Source: Actinacidiphila oryziradicis
GTDB lineage: Bacteria > Actinomycetota > Actinomycetes > Streptomycetales > Streptomycetaceae
Reading direction: 5' to 3'
Assembly: GCF_005047355.1 (NCBI RefSeq)
Contig: NZ_SUMC01000027.1
Span: forward strand, 62,001-126,000
Length of the DNA stretch: 64,000 bases
How positions within the stretch are numbered: position 1 is the first letter of the stretch; each line of letters opens with the position of its first letter. Under the pieces are notes generated by a model. It saw nothing but the letters and a program-made list of their open reading frames with translations. It ran no database searches and had not been told where the DNA came from. The translations under genes were made by a program, and so were the position numbers. Shown here piece by piece: positions 41,441-50,845 of this stretch.

Positions 41441-42892
41441 ATGTTCGATCCCGACATAGCGCCCAGTGGGACCCTTCTCGGCCTCCTCCAGCGAGGACGC
41501 GGTGACGGGACCCTGCATGCCCTGGCGGCGCAGCGAGCGGAAGCCCTCGTCGCGTTGGAGCGGTGCGTCCTGAGTGACCCACGTCACGACTGGCGTGTGG
41601 AGTCCCGCTCCCTCTATTACGCACGGCTCTACTCCGAGCTCGAGGGCCCGCTCGACGGAATCGAACAGCACCTCTTCCACCCGGACGGCCTCCTCCCCGA
41701 TGCCGTCGCCTCCGTCGACGAGTACCGCTGCGGCCTGGCCCTCTCCGTCCTCGGCCACCTCGCCGGATACGGGCGCCGTGACGCGCTGCACCTGCTGCGC
41801 CGTTACGCCGCCGTGGGAGGCTGCTGGGAATGGGCCCTGGACGAGCTCGCCGTCCGTGACGACGACGCGGGACTGTGCGTCCTCGGCACGGCGGTTCTGG
41901 CCCGCTTCCCGCAGACGGAGGAGGGCGATGCCCAGCTCGCGGCGGCCATTCGCGATGCGTACGAACCCCGGCCCTGGCGGCTGTGGGCCGAGAACACCGA
42001 CGGTTCTGTCGACCCGGCCGTCGCCGCGCGAGTCCGCAAGGCCTCCGAACAGACCTCCTTCGACCGCTGGCAGCGGCAGATGAGGCCCACCGGCCCCACC
42101 CCGGGCTGGAGCGTGCGCGCCGTACTCGACTGGGCGCAGCAGGGCCTGGACGCCTACCCCGCCCAGTACCGTGACGCCCCCGCCGCCCGCTGCCTCGCCG
42201 CTGTCGCCGGCCTCGAGGACCGGCCCGAGCTCATCGATGCCGCCCGCGGCGGGCCGGACGCCGCTCGCGCCGCCGCACTGCGCCATCTCGCCGACCGGCA
42301 GGACCCCGAGGCCCTCGACCTCATCGAATCCGCCGCCGCCGACCCCTCGGAAACCGTCGCCCGCGCCGCCCTCGAATCCTTCGAAAGGATGCGCGGGACC
42401 GTTGCGCTCGACCGTGCCCGCGCCTGGTCCCCGCGCGAGGACGCCCTCGGCGCCGCCGCCGCCCGTGTGCTCGCCTGCCGCGGCGACCACCAGGACACCC
42501 AGCGGGTGCTCGGCGCGCTGCGCCGGCTCGTACAACGCGAAGGCGCGGACGCCGCGGGCCTCGCCGTCCTCGTCGAAGGCACCGGCCGGCTGTCGATCGG
42601 CTGCGCTTCCCCGGTGCTCCGGCACGTCTACCGCGAGACCTCGTCATCACAGCTCAGAGGCATCGCCGCACAGGCCCTCGCCGCCACCGACCCCTCCTTC
42701 GCCGCCGGATTCGCCGTCGAGTGCCTCTGGGACTGCGAGGAGACCACCCGCGAGCTGGCCGCCCGCCATGCCGCCACCGCCGATGTCCGCGTACTCGCCC
42801 AACTGCGCCGCCTCGCCGCCGACCCCGCCGAGGAAGCCGAAGTGCAGACCGCAGTGCGAGGCCGCCTCAGTTCCGGCGAGCCCGCCCGCTGA
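41441..42892 (+). CDS. HEAT-repeat-like protein
   Basis: This 483-residue helical protein starts M-F-D-P-D-I-A-P-S-G-T-L-L-G-L-L-Q-R-G-R-G-D-G. The second half shows repeated helix pairs: A-A-A-L-R-H-L-A-D-R-Q-D-P-E-A-L-D-L-I, A-R-A-A-L-E-S-F-E-R-M and I-A-A-Q-A-L-A-A-T-D-P-S, as in HEAT/PBS-lyase arrays. They imply a protein-binding scaffold. No catalytic residues are evident. I chose ATG 41441, since upstream residues are proline/alanine-rich. It is divergent from the phosphatase gene. Conserved in Streptomyces without known role. Confidence 0.72.
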   Translation: MFDPDIAPSGTLLGLLQRGRGDGTLHALAAQRAEALVALERCVLSDPRHDWRVESRSLYYARLYSELEGPLDGIEQHLFHPDGLLPDAVASVDEYRCGLALSVLGHLAGYGRRDALHLLRRYAAVGGCWEWALDELAVRDDDAGLCVLGTAVLARFPQTEEGDAQLAAAIRDAYEPRPWRLWAENTDGSVDPAVAARVRKASEQTSFDRWQRQMRPTGPTPGWSVRAVLDWAQQGLDAYPAQYRDAPAARCLAAVAGLEDRPELIDAARGGPDAARAAALRHLADRQDPEALDLIESAAADPSETVARAALESFERMRGTVALDRARAWSPREDALGAAAARVLACRGDHQDTQRVLGALRRLVQREGADAAGLAVLVEGTGRLSIGCASPVLRHVYRETSSSQLRGIAAQALAATDPSFAAGFAVECLWDCEETTRELAARHAATADVRVLAQLRRLAADPAEEAEVQTAVRGRLSSGEPAR

Positions 42893-43271
42893 CCAGAACC
42901 TTTCTCTGCCGCCCTCGCGTCGTTCGGCCTTGGGGGGCCTCCCGGGCTTCGCCCGGCGGCGCCGGACTCCGTCTGTCGGGCCGGTGATCCTGGCAGGCGT
43001 TGGGAGCAGGGTGCAGGGCTCCCAGGATCGCTGCCGCGGCTCGGGTCGCGGTGGCTCCGGCGCCGCCAGGACCCGGCGGCCGGCACCGGCGCGGCAGCCC
43101 TGTCGGTGGCGTTCCGGGCCGGGCAGGCTGTTGGGAGAGGAACGCGTCCGGAGTCGTCGGACCGGGCCCGGCCCCCCGCGGGGGAGGGCGGCGGCGAACG
43201 CTCACGGTGAGTTCTTCGGGCCGAAAGATCCACGTGGCCAGGATCACGTCCGGGGCGCCGACAACGTCGGT
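42893..43271. other. Intergenic region with UUCG-type hairpin
   Basis: These 379 bases before the glycosyltransferase operon contain no supported gene. A stable stem CCGGGC-TTC-GCCCGG at 42942-42956 lies 50 bp after the HEAT-like gene and may end its transcript. The remainder is extremely GC-rich; the operon promoter should be near 43200-43260. Confidence 0.45.
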
Positions 43272-44393
43272 ATGCGAGTCGCCATCGTCACCGAATCCTT
43301 CCCTCCCGATGTCAACGGTGTGGCCCACTGCGCCCTGCGCACGGCCGAGCACCTGGCCAGACGCGGCTATGAGCCGCTCGTGATCGCCCCGGCCGGTCCG
43401 CAGGACCCGCCGACCGGCCAGGACCCCTGCCCGGTCGTCCGGGTCCGCTCCCTCCCACTGCCCGGTTACCCGCAGGTCCGCGTCGCCCTGCCCGGCCGCC
43501 GCACGGCTGCGGCCATAGCCGCGCACCGTGCCGATCTCGTCCACCTCGCGAGCCCCTTCGTGCTCGGCGTGCGGGGCATGGCGGCGGCCACCCGGCTGCA
43601 TGTCCCCGCGGTGGCCGTCTACCAGACCGACCTGGCGGGTTACGCCCGCACCTACCTCAGCCTCGGCGAGAACACCGCGTGGCGCCGGATACGCACCGTC
43701 CACAGCGCCGCCGACCGGACCCTCGCGCCCTCCACGGCCTCGCTGCGCGACCTGGAGCAGCACGGCGTGCCGCGCGTCCACCTGTGGCCGCGCGGGGTGG
43801 ACTCCGTACGCTTCCGGCCGGGGCGCCGGGACGAGGCGTTGCGCCGCGAACTCGCGCCCGGCGGCGAGGTCCTCGTCGGGTACGTGGGCCGGCTCGCAGC
43901 GGAGAAGCACGTGGAACTGCTCGCCGGTGTGTGCGCCCTGCCCGGCGTGCGGGTGGTCGTCACCGGCGACGGGCCGAGCGCACCGACGCTGCGTGAGACG
44001 CTGCCGGGGGCGGTCTTCCTCGGCCGCCGCACCGGCGACGAGCTGGCCCGGATCTTCGCCTCGCTGGATGTGTTCGCCCACACCGGCCCGTTCGAGACGT
44101 TCTGCCAGACCGTCCAGGAAGCCATGGCCAGCGGCCTGCCGGTGGTAGCCCCGGCCGCCGGCGGCCCGCTGGACCTGGTGGACCACGGCGTCACCGGTCT
44201 GCTGGTCCCGCCGGGCGACGCGGACGCGGTACGCGACGCCGTGGGGCTGCTCGCCGTATCGCCCGCATTGCGCGCGGAATACGGCCGGGCCGGGCGTGCC
44301 GCGGTGGCGGCCCGCACCTGGGAAACCGTCGGGGATCTGCTGCTTGACCACTACGACCAGGTCCTCGACGCCCGTACGGCGGTGGCGGCATGA
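43272..44393 (+). CDS. GT4-family glycosyltransferase
   Basis: A 373-residue GT-B retaining glycosyltransferase. V-A-I-V-T-E-S-F-P-P-D-V-N-G-V is the acceptor-domain start of the MgtA/PimB group. Y-V-G-R-L-A-A-E-K-H holds the Arg and Lys that bind the nucleotide diphosphate, and H-T-G-P-F-E-T-F-C-Q-T-V-Q-E-A has the E-x7-E motif. It probably transfers mannose or another hexose to a lipid acceptor at the membrane. The stop overlaps the next glycosyltransferase start (ATGA). First of three coupled genes. Confidence 0.87.
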   Translation: MRVAIVTESFPPDVNGVAHCALRTAEHLARRGYEPLVIAPAGPQDPPTGQDPCPVVRVRSLPLPGYPQVRVALPGRRTAAAIAAHRADLVHLASPFVLGVRGMAAATRLHVPAVAVYQTDLAGYARTYLSLGENTAWRRIRTVHSAADRTLAPSTASLRDLEQHGVPRVHLWPRGVDSVRFRPGRRDEALRRELAPGGEVLVGYVGRLAAEKHVELLAGVCALPGVRVVVTGDGPSAPTLRETLPGAVFLGRRTGDELARIFASLDVFAHTGPFETFCQTVQEAMASGLPVVAPAAGGPLDLVDHGVTGLLVPPGDADAVRDAVGLLAVSPALRAEYGRAGRAAVAARTWETVGDLLLDHYDQVLDARTAVAA

Positions 44394-45553
44394 CACCGCC
44401 CGGAAGCCCGCTGCGGATCGTCCGCCTCGCCAACTTCGTCACCCCGGTCTCCGGCGGCCTGCGCACCGCGCTGACACACCTGGGCACCGGCTACCTGGAG
44501 GCCGGCCACGAACCGGTGCTCATCGTCCCCGGAGCGGCCCCGCGGGACGAACTCACTGTCCAGGGCCGGGTGATCACCCTCCCCGGCCTCATGCTGCCCG
44601 GCACCGGCGGCTACCGGGTACTGGCCGGCCGCCGCCGGCTGGAGCGCCTGCTCGAGGAACTGGCGCCGGACCGGCTGGAGGTGTCCGACCGTACGACGCT
44701 GCGCTGGACCGGTGCGTGGGCGCGCAGACGGCGCGTCCCGGCAGTCATGGTCTCCCACGAGAGCGTCGACGGAGTCCTCCGCACCTGGGGCGTGCCGGCC
44801 GGCGCCGCCAGGGCGGTCGCCGACAGGCTCAATCTCCGTAGTGCCCGGGCCTTCTCCCGCATCGTCTGCACCACTGACTGGGCGGCCGGCGAGTTCGAGC
44901 GGATCGGCGCGCGCAATGTCGTACGCGCTCCGCTCGGTGTCGACCTCGACCACTGCGACCCGCGGCACCACAGCACGGCACTGCGCAGTCGGTATGCCAC
45001 CGACGACCAGGTGCTCCTGGCCATGTGCTCCCGGCTCTCCCCGGAGAAACGCCCCGGGCGGGCCATGGAGGCGCTCGCGGTGCTGCGGCGCTGCGGGCTC
45101 GACGCGGTGCTCATCGTCGCGGGGGAGGGGCCGTTGCGGCCCCGCCTGGAAGCCGGCGCGCGGGCCGCAGGGCTGCCGGTCACCTTTCTCGGGCACATCG
45201 CCGACCGGGTCTCGCTCTCCGCTCTGCAGGCCACCGCGGATGTCGTCCTGGCTCCCGGCCCCGCCGAGACCTTCGGCCTCGCCGCCCTCGAAGCCCTCGC
45301 CTGCGGCACCCCCGTCGTCGCCAGCGCGCTCTCCGCCCTGCCCGATCTCATCGGCCCCGCCGGCGCCGCCGCCACCGACGACGGCCCCGCGTTCGCCGCA
45401 GCCGTCCAGTCCGTCCTCGCCCGCCCCGAACACATCCGCCGCGCCATCGCCCGTGCCCAGGCCGGACGCTACGCCTGGCCCGCCGCGGTGGACGCCTTCC
45501 TCGCCGCCCACGACACGGTGTCCCGTACGGCCCTGCGCAAGGCGGCGCCATGA
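44390..45553 (+). CDS. Second GT4-family glycosyltransferase
   Basis: A 387-residue GT-B enzyme. It begins I-V-R-L-A-N-F-V-T-P-V-S-G-G-L-R-T-A-L, with C-S-R-L-S-P-E-K-R-P-G-R as nucleotide-binding loop and P-G-P-A-E-T-F-G-L-A-A-L-E-A as E-x7-E motif. It is only distantly similar to its neighbour, so it likely adds a second, different sugar. It overlaps both neighbours by four bases, showing tight translational coupling. The product could be a glycolipid or a lipoglycan precursor; no acceptor is evident. Confidence 0.87.
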   Translation: MTPPGSPLRIVRLANFVTPVSGGLRTALTHLGTGYLEAGHEPVLIVPGAAPRDELTVQGRVITLPGLMLPGTGGYRVLAGRRRLERLLEELAPDRLEVSDRTTLRWTGAWARRRRVPAVMVSHESVDGVLRTWGVPAGAARAVADRLNLRSARAFSRIVCTTDWAAGEFERIGARNVVRAPLGVDLDHCDPRHHSTALRSRYATDDQVLLAMCSRLSPEKRPGRAMEALAVLRRCGLDAVLIVAGEGPLRPRLEAGARAAGLPVTFLGHIADRVSLSALQATADVVLAPGPAETFGLAALEALACGTPVVASALSALPDLIGPAGAAATDDGPAFAAAVQSVLARPEHIRRAIARAQAGRYAWPAAVDAFLAAHDTVSRTALRKAAP

Positions 45554-46452
45554 CCGCCACGCCGCAGATACTGCGCTTCGCCGCCCTCGGCGACTCGCTC
45601 ACCGCCGGCCTCGGCGACCCCGTACCGGGCGGCGGCTGGCGCGGCTGGGCGGCGCTGCTCGCCGAAGGGCTCACCGCCGGACCGCGGGACGCGACGCTGC
45701 TGAACGTCAGCAGCAGCGGGGCGCTCACCACCGACGTGGCCGGGCGGCAGCTGGCGGAGGCACGCCTCGTACGCCCGCACTTGGCATCGGTACTCGTCGG
45801 GGTCAACGACACTCTGCGCGGCTCGTACGACATCCAGGCCATCGCCCAGCGCCTGCACGCCGTCCTCGGCACGCTGCGCGCCGACGGCACCGTCGTCCTC
45901 ACCGCGTGCCTGCCGGACCCGGGGCAGATGCTGGGCCTGCCGGAAGCGCTGGCCCGCCCGCTGGCCCGGCGGATGGGGGCGGTGAACGCGGTGGTGCACG
46001 CGCTGTCGGAGCGGCACGGCGCCATTCACGTCCATCTGGCCGGGCCCAGCTGGGTGACTGACCGAGCCCTGTGGAGCGTGGACCGGCTGCACCCCAGCGA
46101 ACTGGGGCACCGGCTGATCGCCCGCGAGTTCCACGCCGTACTGGCCGCGGCAGGACACGCCACCGGCGCGGCGCCCGCCCGGACCCTGGACGGGCCGGGG
46201 CCGGGCCGGGCCGCAGGGGCGTGGTGGATGGCCACCCGTGGCACCAAATGGATCGCGGACCGCTGCACGGACCTCCTGCCGGACCTCGCCCGTCTGGCCC
46301 TGCTGGAGGTCCGGCACCGGATGGCCGGCACCGACTCGCTGCTGGACGCCCGGGCGCGGCACACCACGGCGTGGGCGCTCGCCTCGCTGGACGCCGGGTC
46401 AGGGCCCGGTCTCCAGGCCTGTCCGGGAGTTGAGGACAGCGCGCGACGGTAG
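45550..46452 (+). CDS. SGNH/GDSL hydrolase
   Basis: The 300-residue protein has the four SGNH blocks: A-L-G-D-S-L-T-A-G (Ser), N-V-S-S-S-G-A-L-T-T (Gly), V-L-V-G-V-N-D-T-L (Asn), and D-R-L-H-P-S-E-L-G-H with catalytic Asp and His. It should be an esterase or acyl hydrolase. No signal peptide is present. Coupled to two glycosyltransferases, it may deacylate or trim a glycolipid, or acetylate/deacetylate a sugar. An extra C-terminal stretch of about 90 residues after the catalytic domain is unassigned. Its 3' end overlaps the convergent transporter pseudogene by 54 bp. Confidence 0.85.
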   Translation: MTATPQILRFAALGDSLTAGLGDPVPGGGWRGWAALLAEGLTAGPRDATLLNVSSSGALTTDVAGRQLAEARLVRPHLASVLVGVNDTLRGSYDIQAIAQRLHAVLGTLRADGTVVLTACLPDPGQMLGLPEALARPLARRMGAVNAVVHALSERHGAIHVHLAGPSWVTDRALWSVDRLHPSELGHRLIAREFHAVLAAAGHATGAAPARTLDGPGPGRAAGAWWMATRGTKWIADRCTDLLPDLARLALLEVRHRMAGTDSLLDARARHTTAWALASLDAGSGPGLQACPGVEDSARR

Positions 46453-47864
46453 CGCGGGGCGCCGGGCGTCCGCCCAGGAGTGCACCCGTGCCGGGACGTC
46501 GAAGCCGATCAGCAGGATCACCACCGCGGTCAGGGAGAGCGCCAGCACCGCGATCGCTGTGCCGAGGCTGAGGGGTTCCGCGAGCTTCGCGCCGAGTACG
46601 GGCGCCGCGGCACCCCCCAACGCGCCGACGTTGTAGGTGAAGCCCAGCGCGGCGGCCCGGAACCCGACCGGGAAGTGGCCGGAGACGTACTTCGGAAGTA
46701 CGCCGGAGGCACCCTGCCCGGTGCCCTGGAGGCAGAACAGCAGCACCCACAGCGCCACGATGTGGCTGCCGCCGACGGCGAACACGGGTATGACGAAGAG
46801 CAGCGACAGCAGCAGCATCCCCACATATGCCCGCCGGGTGCCGAAACGGTCCCCGGCGAGGCACACCAGCACACTGCCCGCCGCGTAGCCGGTCCCGGCG
46901 TACAGCAGGGCGTTTGAGACCTGGCCGGGGTCGTAGTGCGGCTCGGTCCTCGGATACGTCGGCAACAGCGACTGCAAGGGCCAGGAATACAGGAATCCGC
47001 AGAAGACGGTGACCATGAGGACCACCGTGACCGGCCACAGCCGGCCGGCGAACTGCACGGCGAAGGCGATGAAGCAGGCCGTGACCAGGGCGACCGAGCA
47101 GCAGAGTGACGGTCAGCGACTGATGGCACAGCACGAGGAACACACCGAGGGCGGCCGCCGCGCCGATGGGCACATTCCAGGCGGACCGGCGGCCGGTGAA
47201 GAGCACGGCCGTGACGCTGACCGGACGCTCCCGTTCGCTGGACTCCCGCCATTCCCTCGCCTCGGGGAGCCGTCCGCGCAGATAGATCGCGAGGACGACG
47301 GGGACGATGCCGAACCAGAACAGCACCCGCCAGCCGGCGTGCGGCACTATTCACGCGTAGCACTTGGCGGCGAGCACCGCTCCCAAGGGGTAGCCGGACA
47401 GCAGGATCCCGCTCGCCTTGTTGCGCCAGCCGTTCGGGCCAGCTCTCCAGCACATAGGTGGCGCTTGCGGCGGACTCCCCGGCCATGCCCAGACCGATGA
47501 CCATACGGAACGCGAACAGCGACCAGTAGTCCCACGCGAAGCCGCGGAGCGCCGAGCCCAACGCGTACAGGGCGATGCTCAGCCCAATGGCCGGCCGCCG
47601 GCCGAAGCGGTCGCCCAGAGCGCCGATCGCCATGCCGCCGAACCAGCGGGAGATGAAAGCGGCCGAGACCAGGGTCGCGGCCGTGACGGTGGAGAGGTGG
47701 AACTCCTGCGAGATCACGGTGAGCACCAGGGCGATGAGGACGAAGTCGAAGCCATCCATGGCGTAGCCGAGCCAGGCGGCGAAGAAAGCCTTACGGTCCT
47801 GTGCGGTCAACTCCTGGTACCGGCGTCGGGCTTGGGGTCCGGACGGGAGCTGCGGGTGGGGCAT
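46399..47864 (-). pseudogene. NanT-like MFS transporter, multiply disrupted
   Basis: Translated in pieces, this region gives a major-facilitator protein close to sialic-acid transporter NanT. The N-terminus (from ATG 47864, after GGAG) reads F-A-A-W-L-G-Y-A-M-D-G-F-D-F-V-L-I-A-L-V-L-T. Then come G-M-A-G-E-S-A-A-S-A-T-Y-V-L-E-S-W-P, H-A-G-W-R-V-L-F-W-F-G-I-V-P and F-T-Y-N-V-G-A-L-G-G-A. The frame shifts near 47440 and again near 47100, and an in-frame TGA stands at 47353-47351 after K-C-Y-A. Three separate lesions exclude a simple reading error. No other sialic-acid genes are nearby. Its 3' end overlaps the SGNH hydrolase gene. Confidence 0.85.
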
Positions 47865-47998
47865 GTGCCTCTCCAGGGACGGTGGGATGCGGGATGCCGA
47901 GGGTGACGCGCGTAACAGCACGGAACATAGGCCTCGGGTATCGCCCGCACAATTCCCACCGCGTCCGCGCCGTTTCGGCCGTTGTCAGTGCGACCGCC

Positions 47999-48004
47999 TA
48001 ATCT
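47999..48004 (+). promoter_or_regulatory. Likely -10 element of the SMC-like operon, leaderless start
   Basis: TAATCT ends seven bases before the GTG at 48012, so transcription would begin at the start codon. No Shine-Dalgarno sequence precedes that GTG. A clear -35 hexamer is not visible. Confidence 0.4.
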
Positions 48005-48011
48005 GGGCGTC

Positions 48012-49532
48012 GTGACCATTACCGTCTCCCACCAGCACAGCAGCGGTGTGCGCCTCGCGCCGGGGCCCGCCGCGGACGAGGGCCTGGCCCGTCGGCTGAA
48101 GGCACTCGCCTGCACCGCGCCGCTGCACGACCTCGATGTGCGCAAGGCCAATCTGGCAGGCGAGTACTCGGTCTACGCGATGGCGGAGGTGGCTCTCGCC
48201 GCCATCGATCTCGTCACCCTCAACATGGACTTCGACACCGGCGCCGACCATGAGCAGATAATCTCCCGTCTGCTCCCGCGTATCGCCGCGCAGACCCCGC
48301 GACGGCCCGCGGACGAGCACGAACGGGTCGCCCGCTGGGTGCTGGAGAATCTGATCAATGTCGGCAGCGTGGACCGCGGCTTCCGCGCCGTGTACGGGAC
48401 CTTCGGCCCGGACGGCGCGTATGTGCGTCGCGACTACGACTTCAAGCTGATCGAGGAGGTCGCCGGACCCGGCGGCAGCATCTATCTGCGCACCACCGAT
48501 GAGGCGGTCAATGTGCTCGTCGGCGCCCTGGACACCGACGTCACCAGTGCCCAGATCGCCGCCGAGGTCAAACTGGAGGTGCTGATCAACCGCGGGCGGC
48601 TCGCCGACGCCCAGCTCGCCGCCGAGCAGGCCCGCTACCGCACGGTGCAGTACGCCGAGACACTGCGCCGCGCCCTGGAGGCCACCCGGCGTAATGTACG
48701 CGCCGTGGACTGGCTCCGTACCGTCCCCGACATGATCGCCGAGGCGCTCGACCATGTCGCCGACCGCTATCGGCACGAGAACGCGATCCTTACCAACATC
48801 CGCAAAGCCCGCGACGAGTCCGAGGAGCAGGAGCACAAGCGCCGCGCCGCCGAGCTCGTGGACATCGTCAAGGACTGCATCCGCCGCCATACGCAATTGC
48901 AGTCCCGGCTGCTCGAAGCCGGCCCGCTCTTCCGCGCCGAACAGGACCGCCAGGCCTTCGCGGCCCCGCCCGGCAGCGCGCTCGTCGGCATGCTCGATCT
49001 CTACGGGCAGCTCGTCGCCCCCGTGCTCCCGCTTCCCGTGGAGCGGGCGACGAGCGTCACCGACGCCTTCTTCGCCCGCGGCACCGGACTGCGCACCCCG
49101 GTGTCGGTGCGCGTGAGCGACCTGGTCGATGCCCTGCTGACCCCGCCGTTGGAGCGCGAGCACCTGGGGGCGGCGATGCCCGAACCCGATCTGGTCGCCA
49201 CCCCCGACGACAGCCGCTTCAGCGACGCGCAGCTGGAGTCCGCCATGGAGCTCCTCGACCTGCCGCACGACGCCCCACGCCGGCTCTCCGGCCTGCTCGC
49301 CGAAGGCCGCCGCCGTGACCCCGAACTCCCGTACCTGGTCGCCCTGCTGGCTGTGCACGCCGCCAGCCCCCCGGTCGGCACCGCCTACCGGCAGGGTGAA
49401 CAGCGGCTGCTCTTCGCCGTCGACGACGGCACCGAGCTCGACGATCCCGAGTTCGGCGGCGCCGACCTCATCGTCGGCACCGCCCGACTGGACGCGGCCG
49501 GCATGGCCGCCGAGCGCTCGGAGGGAGCGTGA
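48012..49532 (+). CDS. MukF/MksF/JetA-like kleisin component (predicted)
   Basis: This 506-residue helical protein is the first gene of a three-gene operon whose last gene is SMC-like. An N-terminal region with R-V-A-R-W-V-L-E-N-L-I-N-V-G followed by D-Y-D-F-K-L-I-E-E-V looks like a winged helix. A central coiled part contains A-A-E-V-K-L-E-V-L-I-N-R-G-R-L-A-D-A-Q-L-A-A-E-Q-A-R-Y. The C-terminal third is a second globular part. This order (winged helix, helical bundle, C-terminal winged helix) is that of MukF-type kleisins. I cannot confirm homology by sequence alone. Start: GTG 48012 behind a -10 element; TTG 47982 is possible. Confidence 0.55.
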   Translation: MTITVSHQHSSGVRLAPGPAADEGLARRLKALACTAPLHDLDVRKANLAGEYSVYAMAEVALAAIDLVTLNMDFDTGADHEQIISRLLPRIAAQTPRRPADEHERVARWVLENLINVGSVDRGFRAVYGTFGPDGAYVRRDYDFKLIEEVAGPGGSIYLRTTDEAVNVLVGALDTDVTSAQIAAEVKLEVLINRGRLADAQLAAEQARYRTVQYAETLRRALEATRRNVRAVDWLRTVPDMIAEALDHVADRYRHENAILTNIRKARDESEEQEHKRRAAELVDIVKDCIRRHTQLQSRLLEAGPLFRAEQDRQAFAAPPGSALVGMLDLYGQLVAPVLPLPVERATSVTDAFFARGTGLRTPVSVRVSDLVDALLTPPLEREHLGAAMPEPDLVATPDDSRFSDAQLESAMELLDLPHDAPRRLSGLLAEGRRRDPELPYLVALLAVHAASPPVGTAYRQGEQRLLFAVDDGTELDDPEFGGADLIVGTARLDAAGMAAERSEGA

Positions 49533-49889
49533 TGCGGGGATGGCCGGCGTGACCCTGCCCCGTCCCCCCGCCGGCCCGCGCCTGTCGCAAAACGCATTCC
49601 CGGGGGCCTGCTCGCGAACCTTGCGCGCCGGGCGCGGAGCGACGCCTGCTGGAACCCTGGGCGCTCGCGCCCCGCGGGTCCGGCGTGAAGCGGCAGCCTC
49701 AGGAGACCCGGGGCGTTGCCCCCGGTTCCCGCGAACGTTGTCCCCGCGGGGCCGGGGACGGGACCGGGCGATCCGTCCGCCGCGACGGCGGGCAACCGGG
49801 ACGGCGCTGCCCGGCGGCATCCGGCCGACCGCAATCCGGCGGCCCCGCGCCGACAGGCGAACCACCATCCGTACCGAGGAGGCAAACCA
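49533..49889. other. Unusually long gap inside the SMC-like operon
   Basis: These 357 bases separate the first two genes, which in related operons usually touch. The stretch is extremely GC-rich with several short inverted repeats. One frame is open from 49716 into the second gene but encodes only Pro/Ala/Arg-rich residues, and a strong AGGAGG at 49876-49881 favours the GTG at 49890. It may hold an internal promoter or a hairpin; I see no gene. Confidence 0.45.
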
Positions 49890-50798
49890 GTGAGCGAGTA
49901 CCGCGAAGCGTCAGATGACGCGGCGCATCCAGCCTCGTACGTCGGAGCGCCCACGGCCGCGCCCACCGGCCCGTCGGCAGTCACGCCCGCTGACGCCACC
50001 GACGCCGCGCGTCTCGTCTCCTTCGGCCTCCAGCCGAAACTGCTCCCCGCCCGCGACGCCGAGTACGCCGAACTGATCCGCCGTCACCGCGAGGACCCCC
50101 CCTTCGCCCGGCTCACCGACGCTGTCGCGGCCGGGCTCGGCCTCATCGTCCTCGAAGTGTCACCGCGCGCCGGAATGGCCGTCGCCGCCGCCGAGGAGTC
50201 CGTCTTCGCCGTCCGCATGGGCGACTACTCGCGTCGCGCCGCCTCCGACTCCAGCGACCGCTTCCTGCACGGCCTGGCCCACCTCGCGACGGCCGCCATG
50301 GCGTTCCCCCGCCCCGAGGATCTCGCCGACGACGGATACATCGGCCGGATCACCGTCAACGGCGTCGACGGATTCGTCCGCCAGGCCTGCCGCCGGCTGG
50401 AGGAGCGAGCCGACGAGCAGGGCGAGAACACCGACCCGGCCAGCGACGCCCCGGGCCTGGAGGCCGCCTGGCGGGTCTACATCCGGCGCAGCGCCACCGG
50501 CGCGACCAAGGACGCCCGCAGACTCGCCGGGTCCACCACCGGCATCATCGGCAAGGCGGTCGCCTTCCTCGTCGACTCCGGCTTCCTGCAGCGCACCGGC
50601 GACGACGCGGGCGGCACCTACCGCACCACAGCCCGCTACCAGTTGCAGGTCCGCGACATGGCGGGCAGCGCCGCCATGGCCGAGCTGCTGGAGCTCGGCG
50701 TCGTCCCCGTCGCCGACGCCTCCGCGACGCTGCTCGCGCCGGACGGCACCGAGGACCTGGACCTCGTCGCCGACGCGGGCCTTCCCTTCCACTCCTGA
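49890..50798 (+). CDS. MukE/MksE/JetB-like component (predicted)
   Basis: A 302-residue protein with a disordered first 40 residues and then two compact regions. The first begins Y-A-E-L-I-R-R-H-R-E-D-P-P-F-A-R-L, and the second contains I-R-R-S-A-T-G-A-T-K-D and I-I-G-K-A-V-A-F-L-V-D-S-G-F-L-Q-R-T-G, a winged-helix-like helix-turn-wing. Size and position between a kleisin-like and an SMC-like gene match MksE/JetB KITE proteins, which bridge the kleisin to the ATPase. GTG 49890 follows AGGAGG. It ends 47 bp before the ATPase gene. Homology is inferred. Confidence 0.5.
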   Translation: MSEYREASDDAAHPASYVGAPTAAPTGPSAVTPADATDAARLVSFGLQPKLLPARDAEYAELIRRHREDPPFARLTDAVAAGLGLIVLEVSPRAGMAVAAAEESVFAVRMGDYSRRAASDSSDRFLHGLAHLATAAMAFPRPEDLADDGYIGRITVNGVDGFVRQACRRLEERADEQGENTDPASDAPGLEAAWRVYIRRSATGATKDARRLAGSTTGIIGKAVAFLVDSGFLQRTGDDAGGTYRTTARYQLQVRDMAGSAAMAELLELGVVPVADASATLLAPDGTEDLDLVADAGLPFHS

Positions 50799-50845
50799 AC
50801 CTCTCCGCTCCTGAACCTCCCGAACCACTACGAGAGTCCGCCGCC

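Noticed and set aside
47985..49868. A 627-codon minus-strand frame opposite the kleisin-like gene
   Set aside because: Codon position bias and a plausible start favour the plus-strand gene; the antisense protein has no recognisable feature.
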